64,000 nt of DNA from Thermoplasmata archaeon (GTDB lineage Archaea; Thermoplasmatota; Thermoplasmata; Lutacidiplasmatales; UBA184), in the NCBI GenBank assembly GCA_027314915.1, contig DAHUZZ010000003.1, forward strand, positions 1-64,000, written 5' to 3'. Under the pieces are notes generated by a model. It was not told where the DNA came from and ran no database searches. It saw only the letters and a list, made by a program, of their open reading frames with translations. Every line of letters starts with the position of its first letter. Positions within the stretch are counted from its first letter, which is position 1. Position numbers and translations under genes: made by a program. Below, in pieces: positions 47,520 through 56,867 of the stretch.

Positions 47520-48479
47520 TCAGCTCCCCCGGGCCGGCGCCGGACGATTCGCGGGTCCCGGCGAGGGTCCGGGTCCGCTCTTCAGCCCGCCCACGAGGTG
47601 GATGAGCTCGATGAGAAAGTCGCTTCGGGGCGGCTCTTCGACCGCCCCGTGGCAGACCGCGTCCACGACGACCACGTAGCTCGCCATCGTGGCCGCACCG
47701 ATGCTGACCCGCAGCGTCTCGGGGCGGGCCACCCACGGACTCTGTCGCAGGCGCTCCGCGGCGAGCGGCAGCAGGACCTTCGGGTCGACGTCGGGCGGGA
47801 CCTCGTACTTCGTGCGGACCCAGCGCTCCACGACGTCGTGGGCGAGCACCGCGGCTTGGATCACGATGTTGTTCGGCAGCCGCACGAGGGTCCCATCGTC
47901 GCGCCGAACGACGGTGTACGCGAGCCCGATCGACCGAAGGACGCCGGTGAAGCCGAGGACCAGGAGGTCGTCCGAGTAGAACTTGGGAGGGTAGGCCGGG
48001 CCGAGGAACGGGTACTGCCACGTGGTGATCGTGATCCGGTCGCCCTCGCGGAACGGTCGGACGATGAGCAGCGTCACGCCCGCGATGACATTCCCGAGGG
48101 CGGTTTGGGCCGCGAGCCCGATGACGAGGCCCGCGAACGTCCCCCCGGCGAGCAGGGCGGTCCCGTTGACGCCCAGGGCGTACAGGACCACCAGGGCGAC
48201 CACGGCGTAGGCGGCCAGTCGGTACACATCGAGCACCCGATACGCGCGGTCCGGGCCGAGCCGCTTCTCCGACTCCCGCCGCAGCCCGCGCCCGATGAGC
48301 ATGACCGAGAGGACGCCCACCACGGCGACGAGCGCGGCGACCAGGTACCGATCGAGGGAGGGAGGAACGAGGTGGTGTGCGCTCAGGAAGAGATACAGGG
48401 CCACCGCCAGGACGATCAGGGCGGCGCTCCCGAGCGCGACCGCCATCCAACGGTTGCGGTTCGCAGCTTCCATGGGCAC
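47520..48479 (-). CDS. MscS-family mechanosensitive channel (second copy)
   Basis: GLVIGLAAQTALGNVIAGVTLLIVRPFREGDRITI...LLVLGFTGVLRSIGLAYTVVRRDDGTLVRLPNNIVIQAAV. Confidence 0.88.
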   Translation of the reverse strand: MPMEAANRNRWMAVALGSAALIVLAVALYLFLSAHHLVPPSLDRYLVAALVAVVGVLSVMLIGRGLRRESEKRLGPDRAYRVLDVYRLAAYAVVALVVLYALGVNGTALLAGGTFAGLVIGLAAQTALGNVIAGVTLLIVRPFREGDRITITTWQYPFLGPAYPPKFYSDDLLVLGFTGVLRSIGLAYTVVRRDDGTLVRLPNNIVIQAAVLAHDVVERWVRTKYEVPPDVDPKVLLPLAAERLRQSPWVARPETLRVSIGAATMASYVVVVDAVCHGAVEEPPRSDFLIELIHLVGGLKSGPGPSPGPANRPAPARGS

Positions 48480-48632
48480 CTATGCCGAGCGTCCCCTTTA
48501 CCCGTGCTGTACGGGCCCTGCATCCCCGAGTAGGGAACCGCCCCGTCGCGCAAGAACCGGGTCGGGCCATCCCCACGGTTCGACGTCGGGCGCGGAGCGT
48601 GTCGCGGGCCTCTTCACCGCATCGAGAACGGA

Positions 48633-49172
48633 GTGCACCTCTCGCTAGTCCCGAGGAGATATCGTGCGGGCCGCTCGAGGCCGGGAGGATCCCTGGTCGA
48701 AACCTCCCCTGCGGCCCGGATCTACGGTGCGTTCTGCGCCCTCGCGTTCGCCCTGAGCGGCGTGATGCTCCTCACCGATACGAATCTGAGGACCGACCTC
48801 GGAGCGGTAGCGAGCGGCTACTTCCTTCCCTGGGACGTGGTGCTCGTGACCGCCCTCGCGGATCTGGTCGGCGCCGTGCTCCTCAGGGCGGTCCCCTCGC
48901 GGCGCGCGATCGCGGCCGGCGTGGTAGGATCCGGTTGGCTGGCCCTGGTCTTCGTCGGCGATCTCTTCACCTACCGCAGCGTCGGATTCGCCACCGCCAC
49001 CGGTTTCGCGCAGTACCTGTTCGGGATCACCTACTACGGGGGAGACGTTCGTTACCTGTACGACCTCGTGCTCGTGGTCTACCTCGCGGCCTTCGTCTTC
49101 GGAGCGGCGGCGCTGGCCAGGACCCGGAGCCCCGTGCCCCCGACCGGCGGGTCCGACCCCGGCCCGCCGTAG
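48633..49172 (+). CDS. Hypothetical four-TM membrane protein
   Basis: IYGAFCALAFALSGVMLLT...VVLVTALADLVGAVLLRAV...AAGVVGSGWLALVFVGDLFTYRSV...LVLVVYLAAFVFGAAALA. Confidence 0.6.
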   Translation: MHLSLVPRRYRAGRSRPGGSLVETSPAARIYGAFCALAFALSGVMLLTDTNLRTDLGAVASGYFLPWDVVLVTALADLVGAVLLRAVPSRRAIAAGVVGSGWLALVFVGDLFTYRSVGFATATGFAQYLFGITYYGGDVRYLYDLVLVVYLAAFVFGAAALARTRSPVPPTGGSDPGPP

Positions 49173-49440
49173 CCTTCTCCCCGGAGCTCCTCGGTCGCGC
49201 TCTCGACTTCCAACCCGACCGGCCCGGCCGGTCGAGACGAACCTGGACGGGAGGTCCGCTCGCTCCGAGGGGCCCGAAAGCGAGGGCCGGGGGAGCCCCG
49301 AGGAAACTAGGTGCTCCCGGCGGGGAGCCTATTGACTATTCATGGGTTGTTACCATGACGTCTCTGGGCTCGGTCCACGCACCGTCTTCGAGGGCCGCTC
49401 CGGCAACCCGGGATCCGTGCTCCATCTCCTCCGTTCGCTC

Positions 49441-50394
49441 TCAACCGGAAGAGAGCCTACCGAAACGGTAGCGGAGGTTGCCGAACTTTCCTCGGAGGAT
49501 CTGCTTCAGCAGCGCGCCGGTACTTGGGCCGTTGTAAATTGCGAAGTCCTCGAAGGCATGAGCGCCGGGCCTCGACTTCACCGCCTCGGCTGCATCGCGG
49601 ACGGCCTTGAGGCGATCCACGGTCATCGTGAGCGCCTTCTCGTGCGGTTGGTATCGGGCCCCTACGGGATAGTCACGGAACGGCCTATCGGACATCTCGA
49701 TGTGTCCTCCCAAGACTCGGGTCACGGCGCGGCTACCCGCGAAGCGGACGAGCCGGTCGAGGCTACAGAGAAAAGCGTCGAAGTCGAACGCGTACAGGCG
49801 AGCGGGGCAGACCGTATCGCCGGTCAAGAGGAACCCCGTCCATCGATCGAAGATCGCGATTGAAGCGGGGTGGTGGCCGGGAATCGAAAAGACCTCGAGT
49901 ACGCGTCCTCCAAGGTCGAACCGACCGACAGCGTCCAGGTTCTCAGAGAGTCCGAAGAACCCTCGAACCGCCTCGGGCTCTTTCCCGACGATTCGGGTGA
50001 AGGGACGGTCGATGAACTGAGCGTCTCCCGCACGGTGGTCGGTGTGAGAGTGGCTGTGGGCCACCACGAGTTCGTAGTTCGCCCGAGGATGATGGGTCAG
50101 CCACCCGCTGATCAGTCGGTCGATGACGACTCGTATGGGGAAGCGTGCAGGGTCCGAGGTGGCTCCCGTGTCCACGAGGAGTGCCCGTTGGTTCCCGAAC
50201 AGAAGGTAAAGGAACGGAGCCTCGAACGAAACGTCCTTGCTCTCGCGAAGCACGAACGTGTGCTCATCATAGGAATGCACCTGGATCGGTGGATCGGTCC
50301 GGTGCCTCGGCGAAGCGGAACCATGGATCCAACGAACCTCCATCTGCCCCGCCATCGGTGCGTCGGTCTCAAAGTCGATAGCTTCGCGGCTCAT
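49441..50394 (-). CDS. MBL-fold metallohydrolase
   Basis: LLVDTGATSDPARFPIRVVIDRLI...ELVVAHSHSHTDHRAGDAQF (HxHxDH)...VFSIPGHHPASIAIFDRWTGFLLTGDTV. Confidence 0.88.
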   Translation of the reverse strand: MSREAIDFETDAPMAGQMEVRWIHGSASPRHRTDPPIQVHSYDEHTFVLRESKDVSFEAPFLYLLFGNQRALLVDTGATSDPARFPIRVVIDRLISGWLTHHPRANYELVVAHSHSHTDHRAGDAQFIDRPFTRIVGKEPEAVRGFFGLSENLDAVGRFDLGGRVLEVFSIPGHHPASIAIFDRWTGFLLTGDTVCPARLYAFDFDAFLCSLDRLVRFAGSRAVTRVLGGHIEMSDRPFRDYPVGARYQPHEKALTMTVDRLKAVRDAAEAVKSRPGAHAFEDFAIYNGPSTGALLKQILRGKFGNLRYRFGRLSSG

Positions 50395-51032
50395 GGCTCT
50401 CGGCGCCCCCGGCTCGGCGCGAACGACCGTGAAACACCGTCAAACAGCGCGCTCTGGATCGAGCGAAGAATGCGGGGCGCTCGGTTCCTTCTTGGCGTGG
50501 CGAGCGCCCACTCCAGGGTACATCCGTCGAGTAGGGCGAGCAGGATAGCTGCCGTGCCTTCTGCGTCGAGATCGGCGCGGTACTCTCCGCGCTGCACGCC
50601 TTGAAGTAGGAGCCCGGCGAAGAGTTTGTGATGTCGCTCGTACCGGGCATCGATCTGGCTCCGGAGCGATCGTCGGTGCGCGGCCGATAGAAGCAACTCG
50701 AGGTTCAGCCGGAGCTGATCCGTTGAGGCGGCCTGTGCCCAGTCGAGGTAGGTCGTGAGCAGTTGGTTGATTCGCTCGGTGGAAGAGGCCGGGTCTGAGA
50801 ACCGGCTCGTGACTTCCTCGATCCGGCGTTCCAGCGTGAGGTCCTGAAGGGCCAGGAGGAGCTGTTCCTTGCTCTCGAAGTGCCCGTAGAGGGCCCCTTT
50901 GCTGAGTCCGCTGGCTTCGACGATATCGTCCATCGACGTCTCGTGGATTCCCCGTTGACCGACAACCCGGCGGGCGGCGGCAAGAATCCGGTCTCGAACC
51001 TCGGCCCGACGGGCCTCGGAGATCTTGGGCAT
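50391..51032 (-). CDS. TetR-family transcriptional regulator
   Basis: EVRDRILAAARRVVGQRGIHETSMDDIVEASGLSKGALYGHFESKEQLLLAL; ATG at 51032; ATGA overlap with the MBL gene. Confidence 0.92.
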   Translation of the reverse strand: MPKISEARRAEVRDRILAAARRVVGQRGIHETSMDDIVEASGLSKGALYGHFESKEQLLLALQDLTLERRIEEVTSRFSDPASSTERINQLLTTYLDWAQAASTDQLRLNLELLLSAAHRRSLRSQIDARYERHHKLFAGLLLQGVQRGEYRADLDAEGTAAILLALLDGCTLEWALATPRRNRAPRILRSIQSALFDGVSRSFAPSRGRREP

Positions 51033-51059
51033 GTGGTAAGGAATACGCCAGCCGTACAT

Positions 51060-51077
51060 AAACCGACTGGTCGGTTT
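51060..51077. promoter_or_regulatory. Perfect TetR-type operator AAACCGAC-TG-GTCGGTTT
   Basis: 8-bp perfect inverted repeat about 28 bp upstream of the TetR ATG. Confidence 0.8.
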
Positions 51078-51211
51078 TAATCGGAGCCGGACCTCGTCGA
51101 CCCTCGATCCCCCTGGTGATTCCAGCTGTCGATTCCCGGTACGCAAGAACGGCCGGGCGCCCTGGGGGCAGCTTCCGGGCCCCCTCCGGGACGGGTCGGT
51201 CTCAGTCCCCC

Positions 51212-51247
51212 AACGTAAGATTTTATAGGTCACTGAGAACTTACGTT
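51212..51247. promoter_or_regulatory. TA promoter/operator: AACGTAAG ... TTTTATA ... CTTACGTT
   Basis: 8-bp perfect arms 51212-51219 and 51240-51247 flank the TATA-like TTTTATA at 51221-51227; start codon at 51253. Confidence 0.7.
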
Positions 51248-51252
51248 CGCCG

Positions 51253-51681
51253 ATGGCGGCCCCTCGTTTGCCCGCCCACTGTTACCGCTGCGGGTACTAC
51301 TGGTTCCCGAGGCGGGTGCAGGTCCGCATCTGTCCCCGATGCAAGTCGCCCTACTTCGCGACCCCTCGGTTGCGGATCCCAACCTTCGGTGGGGGCCTGG
51401 GAATTGAGGCCGTGATCGGGGACCGACGTCCGGCCGTCATCCGACTCGCCGAACGGTATGGCGCTCGCGAGGTGAGGGTGTTCGGCTCCGTGGCCCGAAG
51501 GGAAGCCACCCTCGCAAGTGATGTGGATCTGTTGGTATCCCCCGTGATGCGCCGTTACGATCCCATCTCCCTCCAGCGTGAGCTCACTCGGCTGCTCGGT
51601 CGCAGGGTCGACGTGGTTACCGAACAGTCACTTCACTGGTGGGTCCAACCCCAGGTCATCGCCGAGGCGATTCCCCTGTGA
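51253..51681 (+). CDS. mntA: Zinc ribbon fused to MNT nucleotidyltransferase (MntA-like antitoxin)
   Basis: CYRCGYYWFPRRVQVRICPRC zinc ribbon, then VRVFGSVARREATLASDVDLLV (GSxARxE..SDVDLLV). Confidence 0.85.
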   Translation: MAAPRLPAHCYRCGYYWFPRRVQVRICPRCKSPYFATPRLRIPTFGGGLGIEAVIGDRRPAVIRLAERYGAREVRVFGSVARREATLASDVDLLVSPVMRRYDPISLQRELTRLLGRRVDVVTEQSLHWWVQPQVIAEAIPL

Positions 51682-52022
51682 CCTCCGATCGAACGACCGA
51701 GCGGCTCGCCCTCGCGATCGAGCACCTTCAGAACGCGGTCGAGTACTCACGACGGGGTCGGGAGTTGTTCCTCGACTCCGGGAACCCCGACACTCGACGA
51801 TTGGTCGAGGGCGAGCTCCGAAAGGCGTTCGAATCCCTCGATCGGCAGGGGGACGCCTTCTTCCACGCAAACCCTGCCCTGGACAGAGAATGGATTGGAG
51901 GAGTTCGTCAGTTGCTGACCCACGACTACGCGGACGTCGATCCGGGGACACTTTGGAAGCTCGTCCGCGAAGATGCGCCTCGGTTGCTGCGCCGACTCGT
52001 TCGGGCTACTGCCCCGACGTGA
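51678..52022 (+). CDS. hepT: HEPN-domain protein (HepT-like toxin)
   Basis: RLALAIEHLQNAVEYSRRGRELFL...VRQLLTHDYADVD (Rx4HxY motif); GTGA overlap with the MNT gene. Confidence 0.8.
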   Translation: MTSDRTTERLALAIEHLQNAVEYSRRGRELFLDSGNPDTRRLVEGELRKAFESLDRQGDAFFHANPALDREWIGGVRQLLTHDYADVDPGTLWKLVREDAPRLLRRLVRATAPT

Positions 52023-52102
52023 GCACCTACGACGCACGTCCGCGGTTCAGTTTCTCACGGCAGACCGGCTCGGGGGTCGCGTCGTACGTGCTCACTTCGA
52101 GC

Positions 52103-52526
52103 TCACGGGGGCTTCTCTGCGTCGCGGGCATGCGCTAGCAGAGAGCCCCAGAGGAAATCCTGTCTCTTCGGGTCGATCTTCCCGAGCGAGCACGGCCTGC
52201 CGTCGATGAACACCCGGTCTGCGTGGTAACGCAGTCCGTACTGCAGCAACGCTCCCAGGATCGGCGCGGCATCCTTCCCTCGGGGGATGAGGTGGTAGCG
52301 AACGCGTCTTCGGTCCAGTGGGTCCGCGGCCCGGATGATCGCTCCTTCGTGGAGAAGATTGCGAAGCTGGAGGGGCAACGCGCGGGGGGGTGGGGCCCGG
52401 ATTCCGGCGGAGGATCTGGCCGAAGGTCGGGTCGCCGAGGAAGGCGACGTCCCGAAGGACGAGCAGCGCCCACTTCCGTCCGAAGCACTCCAGGCTCTCG
52501 GGGATCGGGCAGATTTCGAACGGCAC
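52103..52526 (-). pseudogene. HxlR-family regulator, frameshifted at a G7/C7 run
   Basis: Frame 1: VPFEICPIPESLECFGRKWALLVLRDVAFLGDPTFGQILRRNPGPTP. Frame 2: LPLQLRNLLHEGAIIRAADPLDRRRVRYHLIPRGKDAAPILGALLQYG. Junction at the 7-G run 52384-52390. Confidence 0.75.
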
Positions 52527-53408
52527 CTGAGACGTGAGCGGATGAGGGGACGGTGAAGACCGAGGCACAGATTTCAGTATGCTGGGATGTCGGTTCCGAT
52601 AAGAAGATCGTAGACCAATGTTACGAACGACGACCATCGGATCGAGTCGAGGCCCGGGCTATCGTGTGCCCGCACGATGCACTGCGTCGCGCGAGCCGCC
52701 GACCCCGTAGACGTTGTGAATTACCGCGGAATGGCGAGCTCAGGTTTGCGCACGGGTTCTTGCGGCGTTTCTCTGCGGACCTCTCTCGCCGAGCGCAAGA
52801 ATCCCTCCGTAGAAAGCATCGGAGGGGTCCCCTCGGCTTCGGCGGGCGGGTCGCTGGAACGGAGCGCCGACCATCGCCTCCGCTCGGCTCCGCAGTGTGC
52901 GGAGGGTCTTTGGGGTCTGGGCTCCGATACCAAGATCGGCTCGACCTTCTCTCCGCGCGCGTACGTTGGATACCCGGAGGCGGCGCCTCCTCCACCGGCT
53001 CGTCGCCCTTTGCTCCGGTTCGCTTGCAGGAACGCTCCCCCGGTGAGACGTCGGGGAATCCCGCTGGGTGAGTTGCGGGCCGCGCCTGCCCTTCCCGTGG
53101 CCCTTGGCCATGGGCGTCGGGCCGGCCTCGAATCGCGGGGCCGGCGCTGCCCGGTTCCCCCGGTCGGTCCCTCGGCGGCCCCCGTGTGCGCGGAGAGCGC
53201 GCGCGGTCGCACCGCCGTACCTCGAACCGGGTACTGGGCGGAGGGCGAAGATCTCGTCGCCGGCATGAGGGGCGCCTTCACTCGCCGCACGCGCGAGAAT
53301 ACGTACGCGATCCCGCCTCCACCCCGGATTCATTACCCCTCGTGCCCGATGTGGGAGACGTAGAGGACACCCGGCCTCGATTCCCGGGTCGGTCGGACGG
53401 TTGCCCGT

Positions 53409-54700
53409 TCAGCCTTGGCGGAGGACTGCCCGATCCATCCCCATGGCGGAAACGATCTGCCAACCTCCCGTCAGGAATCCCGGTAGCTCGTCCACGCTCA
53501 CCAGCTTCTCGGCGGGCGCAGCGGACGCACCGGGGACCTTCTTCCGAATCAATTCGCGCGCCTCCTCTAACGACAACTTGGCCGGGTCGATCTGCCGTAG
53601 CTCTTCGTTGCTGTAGCCCATCACACCGAGGATCGTCGTCAGGACCTCCGCGTGGGTGGTCACCCGGTTCAGCGGAGGGTACGGGGAGAGGAGCGGCTCG
53701 CACCGTCGGTACGCGTCCCGCATATCCTCGACCGGCGTCGGGGTCAGGCGGGGCCGCCCGAGGGTGTCGTGCCGTTGGGTGATGTCCCCTTGGTGGCCGA
53801 GCCAGAGCTCGGTGTAGGCGAGCGCCACCTTCCCCTGGGACTCGGCGAACCGCACTTGGGACGCGAAGAACGAGCGGGGGACCTAGGGGCGCTGGCCGGT
53901 GAACCCGCCAGCTTGGAACGCCGTGCGGACGGCGTCCGAGACGTTCAGCGCCCGGAAGAACGGCTTGTCGACGTTCCGGACATGGATCAGGTCGGTCTCC
54001 GGGCCCAGCGCCTCACCCCGAGCCAACCGCTCGGCAAGGTGCTCCCGCAAGGAGCCGCACCCCTCCTCCCCGAGGAAGGTGAGGTAGCCGTGCCGCGCCT
54101 TCGAGAGTTCGGGGCGGACGACGACAAGGGCAGGGGAATGGGAGGACGCGACGTCGTCTCGGCCGATCCGGAGTTCGGGGAGGTCCTTGCGTCGGAGGCC
54201 GTCGGTCCCAAGGTAGTTGCCGAGGACGTGGGGGCGGACCCCGGAGAACGTCATGAGGGCACAGATGACGCGGTTCCTGGGCGTCGCATCTTTGAGAATG
54301 GCTCGCCGCTCGTCCTGGGGGGGACCCGCTCGTCTGCGAGGGTCGGGGCCCTCTGAGCGTCCCGGACCTTGACGCGCAGGTCGATCTTGAGGCCGTGGTG
54401 GAGGAGCCACGACTCGACGCCCTTGAGGTGGGCGGCGGTCGAGGAGCCGGCCTGGCCGCGCTTCTGCTCGGCCTGGACGTCGTCGTGGAGGAGGTCCCGG
54501 ACCCGTGGAGGCTCCATCGAGGCGAGCGCTTGAGGGCGGACCCGCATGAGTCGGCAGAAGAGGGAGAGAGAGCGGAGACGCACCTCGGCGGTCGCACGGG
54601 AACCCTGGGCGAGGTTCTCCCACCAGCGGCGGAGGTCGGGATCCTCCAGCGCGACGGTGCGCCGAGGGCGGAGGCGCGCGCGGCGGACCCTGGGGAGGGC
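53409..54700 (-). pseudogene. Archaeal tyrosine recombinase, degraded
   Basis: N-term LEDPDLRRWWENLAQGSRATAEVRLRSLSLFCRLMRV; frameshift at G7 54317-54323; core ICALMTFSGVRPHVLGNYLGTDGLRRKDLPEL; in-frame TAG at 53883-53885 (RP*VPRSFFASQ); C-term LWLGHQGDITQRHDTLGR with His at the expected catalytic Tyr. Confidence 0.85.
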
Positions 54701-54796
54701 TTGAACGTAGAATGGTAAAACCCACCGAGTAAGGAGGTGCTCCCGGCGGGAATCCCCTCCAAAGGGGGGTAATACTCGAACTACATCTCCCTCCCG

Positions 54797-56134
54797 GTGC
54801 CGACCGCCCTCCCCTCGACCAAGAAGACACGGCTCGAAGATCCTCTCGTCCACGAGTGGTGGGACGTGCTGTACACCAACTCCCCCGCCACCGGGGACAA
54901 CTACCTGAGGCAGCTCTACAGGTTCTGCCTGGTCGCCGGCACGACGCCCGCCGCCCTCAGAAACATGAGCGCCATGGCGCTGCAGCGCACGGTCAACAAG
55001 TGGATCGCGCTCGTGGCGCGGACGCCCAGCGAGCGGACCAAGAAGCCGATCGAAGCCAGCTCGCGGAGCACGCAGTGGAAAGCCGCCAAGTCCTACTTGG
55101 AGCATGTCGGGCGCAAGTCCGTCTTGGCGAAGGTCACCAAGGTACGAATCGCGGGTTCGCGAACCAGTACCAGGCGCCGTGAGGAGATCGTTCCGACTCA
55201 GGAGGAGGTCGGTCGGATGCTTGCCGCCGCCGGCCCGAGGGCCCGGATGGTGCTCGCGATATCGAAGGACTCGGGCGTTCGGCCGGGGGCGCTCGGATCC
55301 TATACCGGGGACGAGGGCCTCCGGATCAGGGACGTCGAGGGCCTCACCGTGGTCGGCGACAAGATCGTCGTTCCGGAGTGGCCGGCGATGCTCACGGTGT
55401 ACGACCGGTTCCCAGGCGACGAAGAGAGCTACTTCACTTGGCTCGGCAACGAGGCCCTTGAAGCGATCCGCGCGTACCTCACACAACGCCTCAAAGGCGG
55501 GGAAGAACTCGGGCCGGATTCGCCGCTCCTCGACAACCGGGGCGCGAAGCATCTCTTCGTCCCGACGAAGAAGATCTGGAACATCACTTCGAAGCCGCTC
55601 CGGCGCTCCGGGTTCGTCGGCCGCCCCTACCTTACCCGTAGCTACTTCGTCCAGCAGCTGGAGCGGGCCCAACAAAAATGGAAGTTCCCCTCCGAATGGA
55701 AGATCGCGTGGGAGGGGCACGCGACCGACGAGCGAGGTCGCCTCCGGATGCAGATTCCCTACGGGACCGGGAAGGGCCGCCACAACGAGGCTTACTTGAA
55801 GGACCACCGGGACGCGTACCGCCACGCGTACGAGTTCCTTGCCACGGTTCCGGCTCGGGAGGACTCCGAGGCGGAGGACCGCCTGGTCCGGCGAATCCTC
55901 GAGCGTCTCGGGTTTAGCGGAGAGCAGCTCGACCGACTTCTCCTCGCCGACCCCGACGAGCTCAGGCGCCAGGTCGCCGAAAGGCTCCGCCCGCCGGCCC
56001 GGGCTCCGGGCCGTCGGAGCGAACCGCTCGAAGAGGCCCGCCGGCTCGCTGCCACCGGCGAGTGGGAACCTGTCCACGTCGCGGACGGCCAGGTGATCCT
56101 CGAACGCGTACACCTACCGCTTCCTCCGGAGTAG
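54797..56134 (+). CDS. Archaeal tyrosine recombinase/integrase, intact
   Basis: LEDPLVHEWWDVLYTNSPATGDNYLRQLYRFCLVAG...ISKDSGVRPGALGSYTGDEGLRIRDVEGL...SGFVGRPYLTRSYFVQQLERAQ...WEGHATDERGRLRMQIPYGTGKG; colinear with the degraded neighbour. Confidence 0.85.
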   Translation: MPTALPSTKKTRLEDPLVHEWWDVLYTNSPATGDNYLRQLYRFCLVAGTTPAALRNMSAMALQRTVNKWIALVARTPSERTKKPIEASSRSTQWKAAKSYLEHVGRKSVLAKVTKVRIAGSRTSTRRREEIVPTQEEVGRMLAAAGPRARMVLAISKDSGVRPGALGSYTGDEGLRIRDVEGLTVVGDKIVVPEWPAMLTVYDRFPGDEESYFTWLGNEALEAIRAYLTQRLKGGEELGPDSPLLDNRGAKHLFVPTKKIWNITSKPLRRSGFVGRPYLTRSYFVQQLERAQQKWKFPSEWKIAWEGHATDERGRLRMQIPYGTGKGRHNEAYLKDHRDAYRHAYEFLATVPAREDSEAEDRLVRRILERLGFSGEQLDRLLLADPDELRRQVAERLRPPARAPGRRSEPLEEARRLAATGEWEPVHVADGQVILERVHLPLPPE

Positions 56135-56776
56135 GCTCAGCCACCGAGGGGCCAGGACCTCGAACTCCGCCTCGGTGATCTTGTCGGCTTCGCCCAGAAT
56201 CGCGTCTCTGGCGGGATGATCGGGAGGAAGCGCGAGCGCGTCTTGCTTGTCGAGCGATAGATCGACGTACTCGGGATCGTTCGAAGTTTCCAGAACTGAC
56301 AGGGAGGAAGAGGTTGTTCCATTCAAGCTTGGCGCCTTCGGCGGCGGAGGCCCGACGGACAGGGCGACAGTCGAGGCGCGCACGGCCTTGCGAATGGTGG
56401 TTGTCCTTCGTGACGGAGACCTCGGCCTCTCGGGTCCCCGCGCGAGCAGCACGCGAGCCCGGCGGAGGTGAGCCCGTAGCGTTCGGACCGCATGGGCCCG
56501 GACTTCCTGGATCAACTCGATCCCCGGCGTTGCTGGTTCGATCGGCATCGCCGCAGTTCGGGCAGCCTGACTGATCGCTATGCTCAGTGCATACTCGAGG
56601 TCGGCGGGATCTTGTAGGTCGAGATTCTCGTACTTCACGCGTCGTTGCGTGTCGAGATGCTCGCGACCGTCTGGATCGTCATCCGACCGACGTTCCGGGA
56701 AGCGCGTCGACCTACAAGAACATGCGCGAAACTTTGGGAATCGGCCAACGAAACTCAACGTGACCGATGCCGTCAT
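56114..56776 (-). CDS. Hypothetical protein
   Basis: LDLQDPADLEYALSIAISQAARTAAMPIEPATPGIELIQEVRAHAVRTLRAHLRRARVLLARG...ILGEADKITEAEFEVLAPRWLSLLRRKR; 3' end overlaps the integrase 3' end. Confidence 0.6.
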   Translation of the reverse strand: MTASVTLSFVGRFPKFRACSCRSTRFPERRSDDDPDGREHLDTQRRVKYENLDLQDPADLEYALSIAISQAARTAAMPIEPATPGIELIQEVRAHAVRTLRAHLRRARVLLARGPERPRSPSRRTTTIRKAVRASTVALSVGPPPPKAPSLNGTTSSSLSVLETSNDPEYVDLSLDKQDALALPPDHPARDAILGEADKITEAEFEVLAPRWLSLLRRKR

Positions 56777-56867
56777 TTCTTGACGGGGCTGAGGCGCCCG
56801 GGGGGGGCGAGTGTCGGTCGGATCCCCCCCGGGGAAGTGGCCGGCTTCGGGTGGTCCACGCTCGCCC

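Noticed and set aside
53883-53885. Pyrrolysine or programmed readthrough of the integrase TAG
   Set aside because: The same gene also has a G7 frameshift and His in place of catalytic Tyr, so nonsense decay is the simpler reading.
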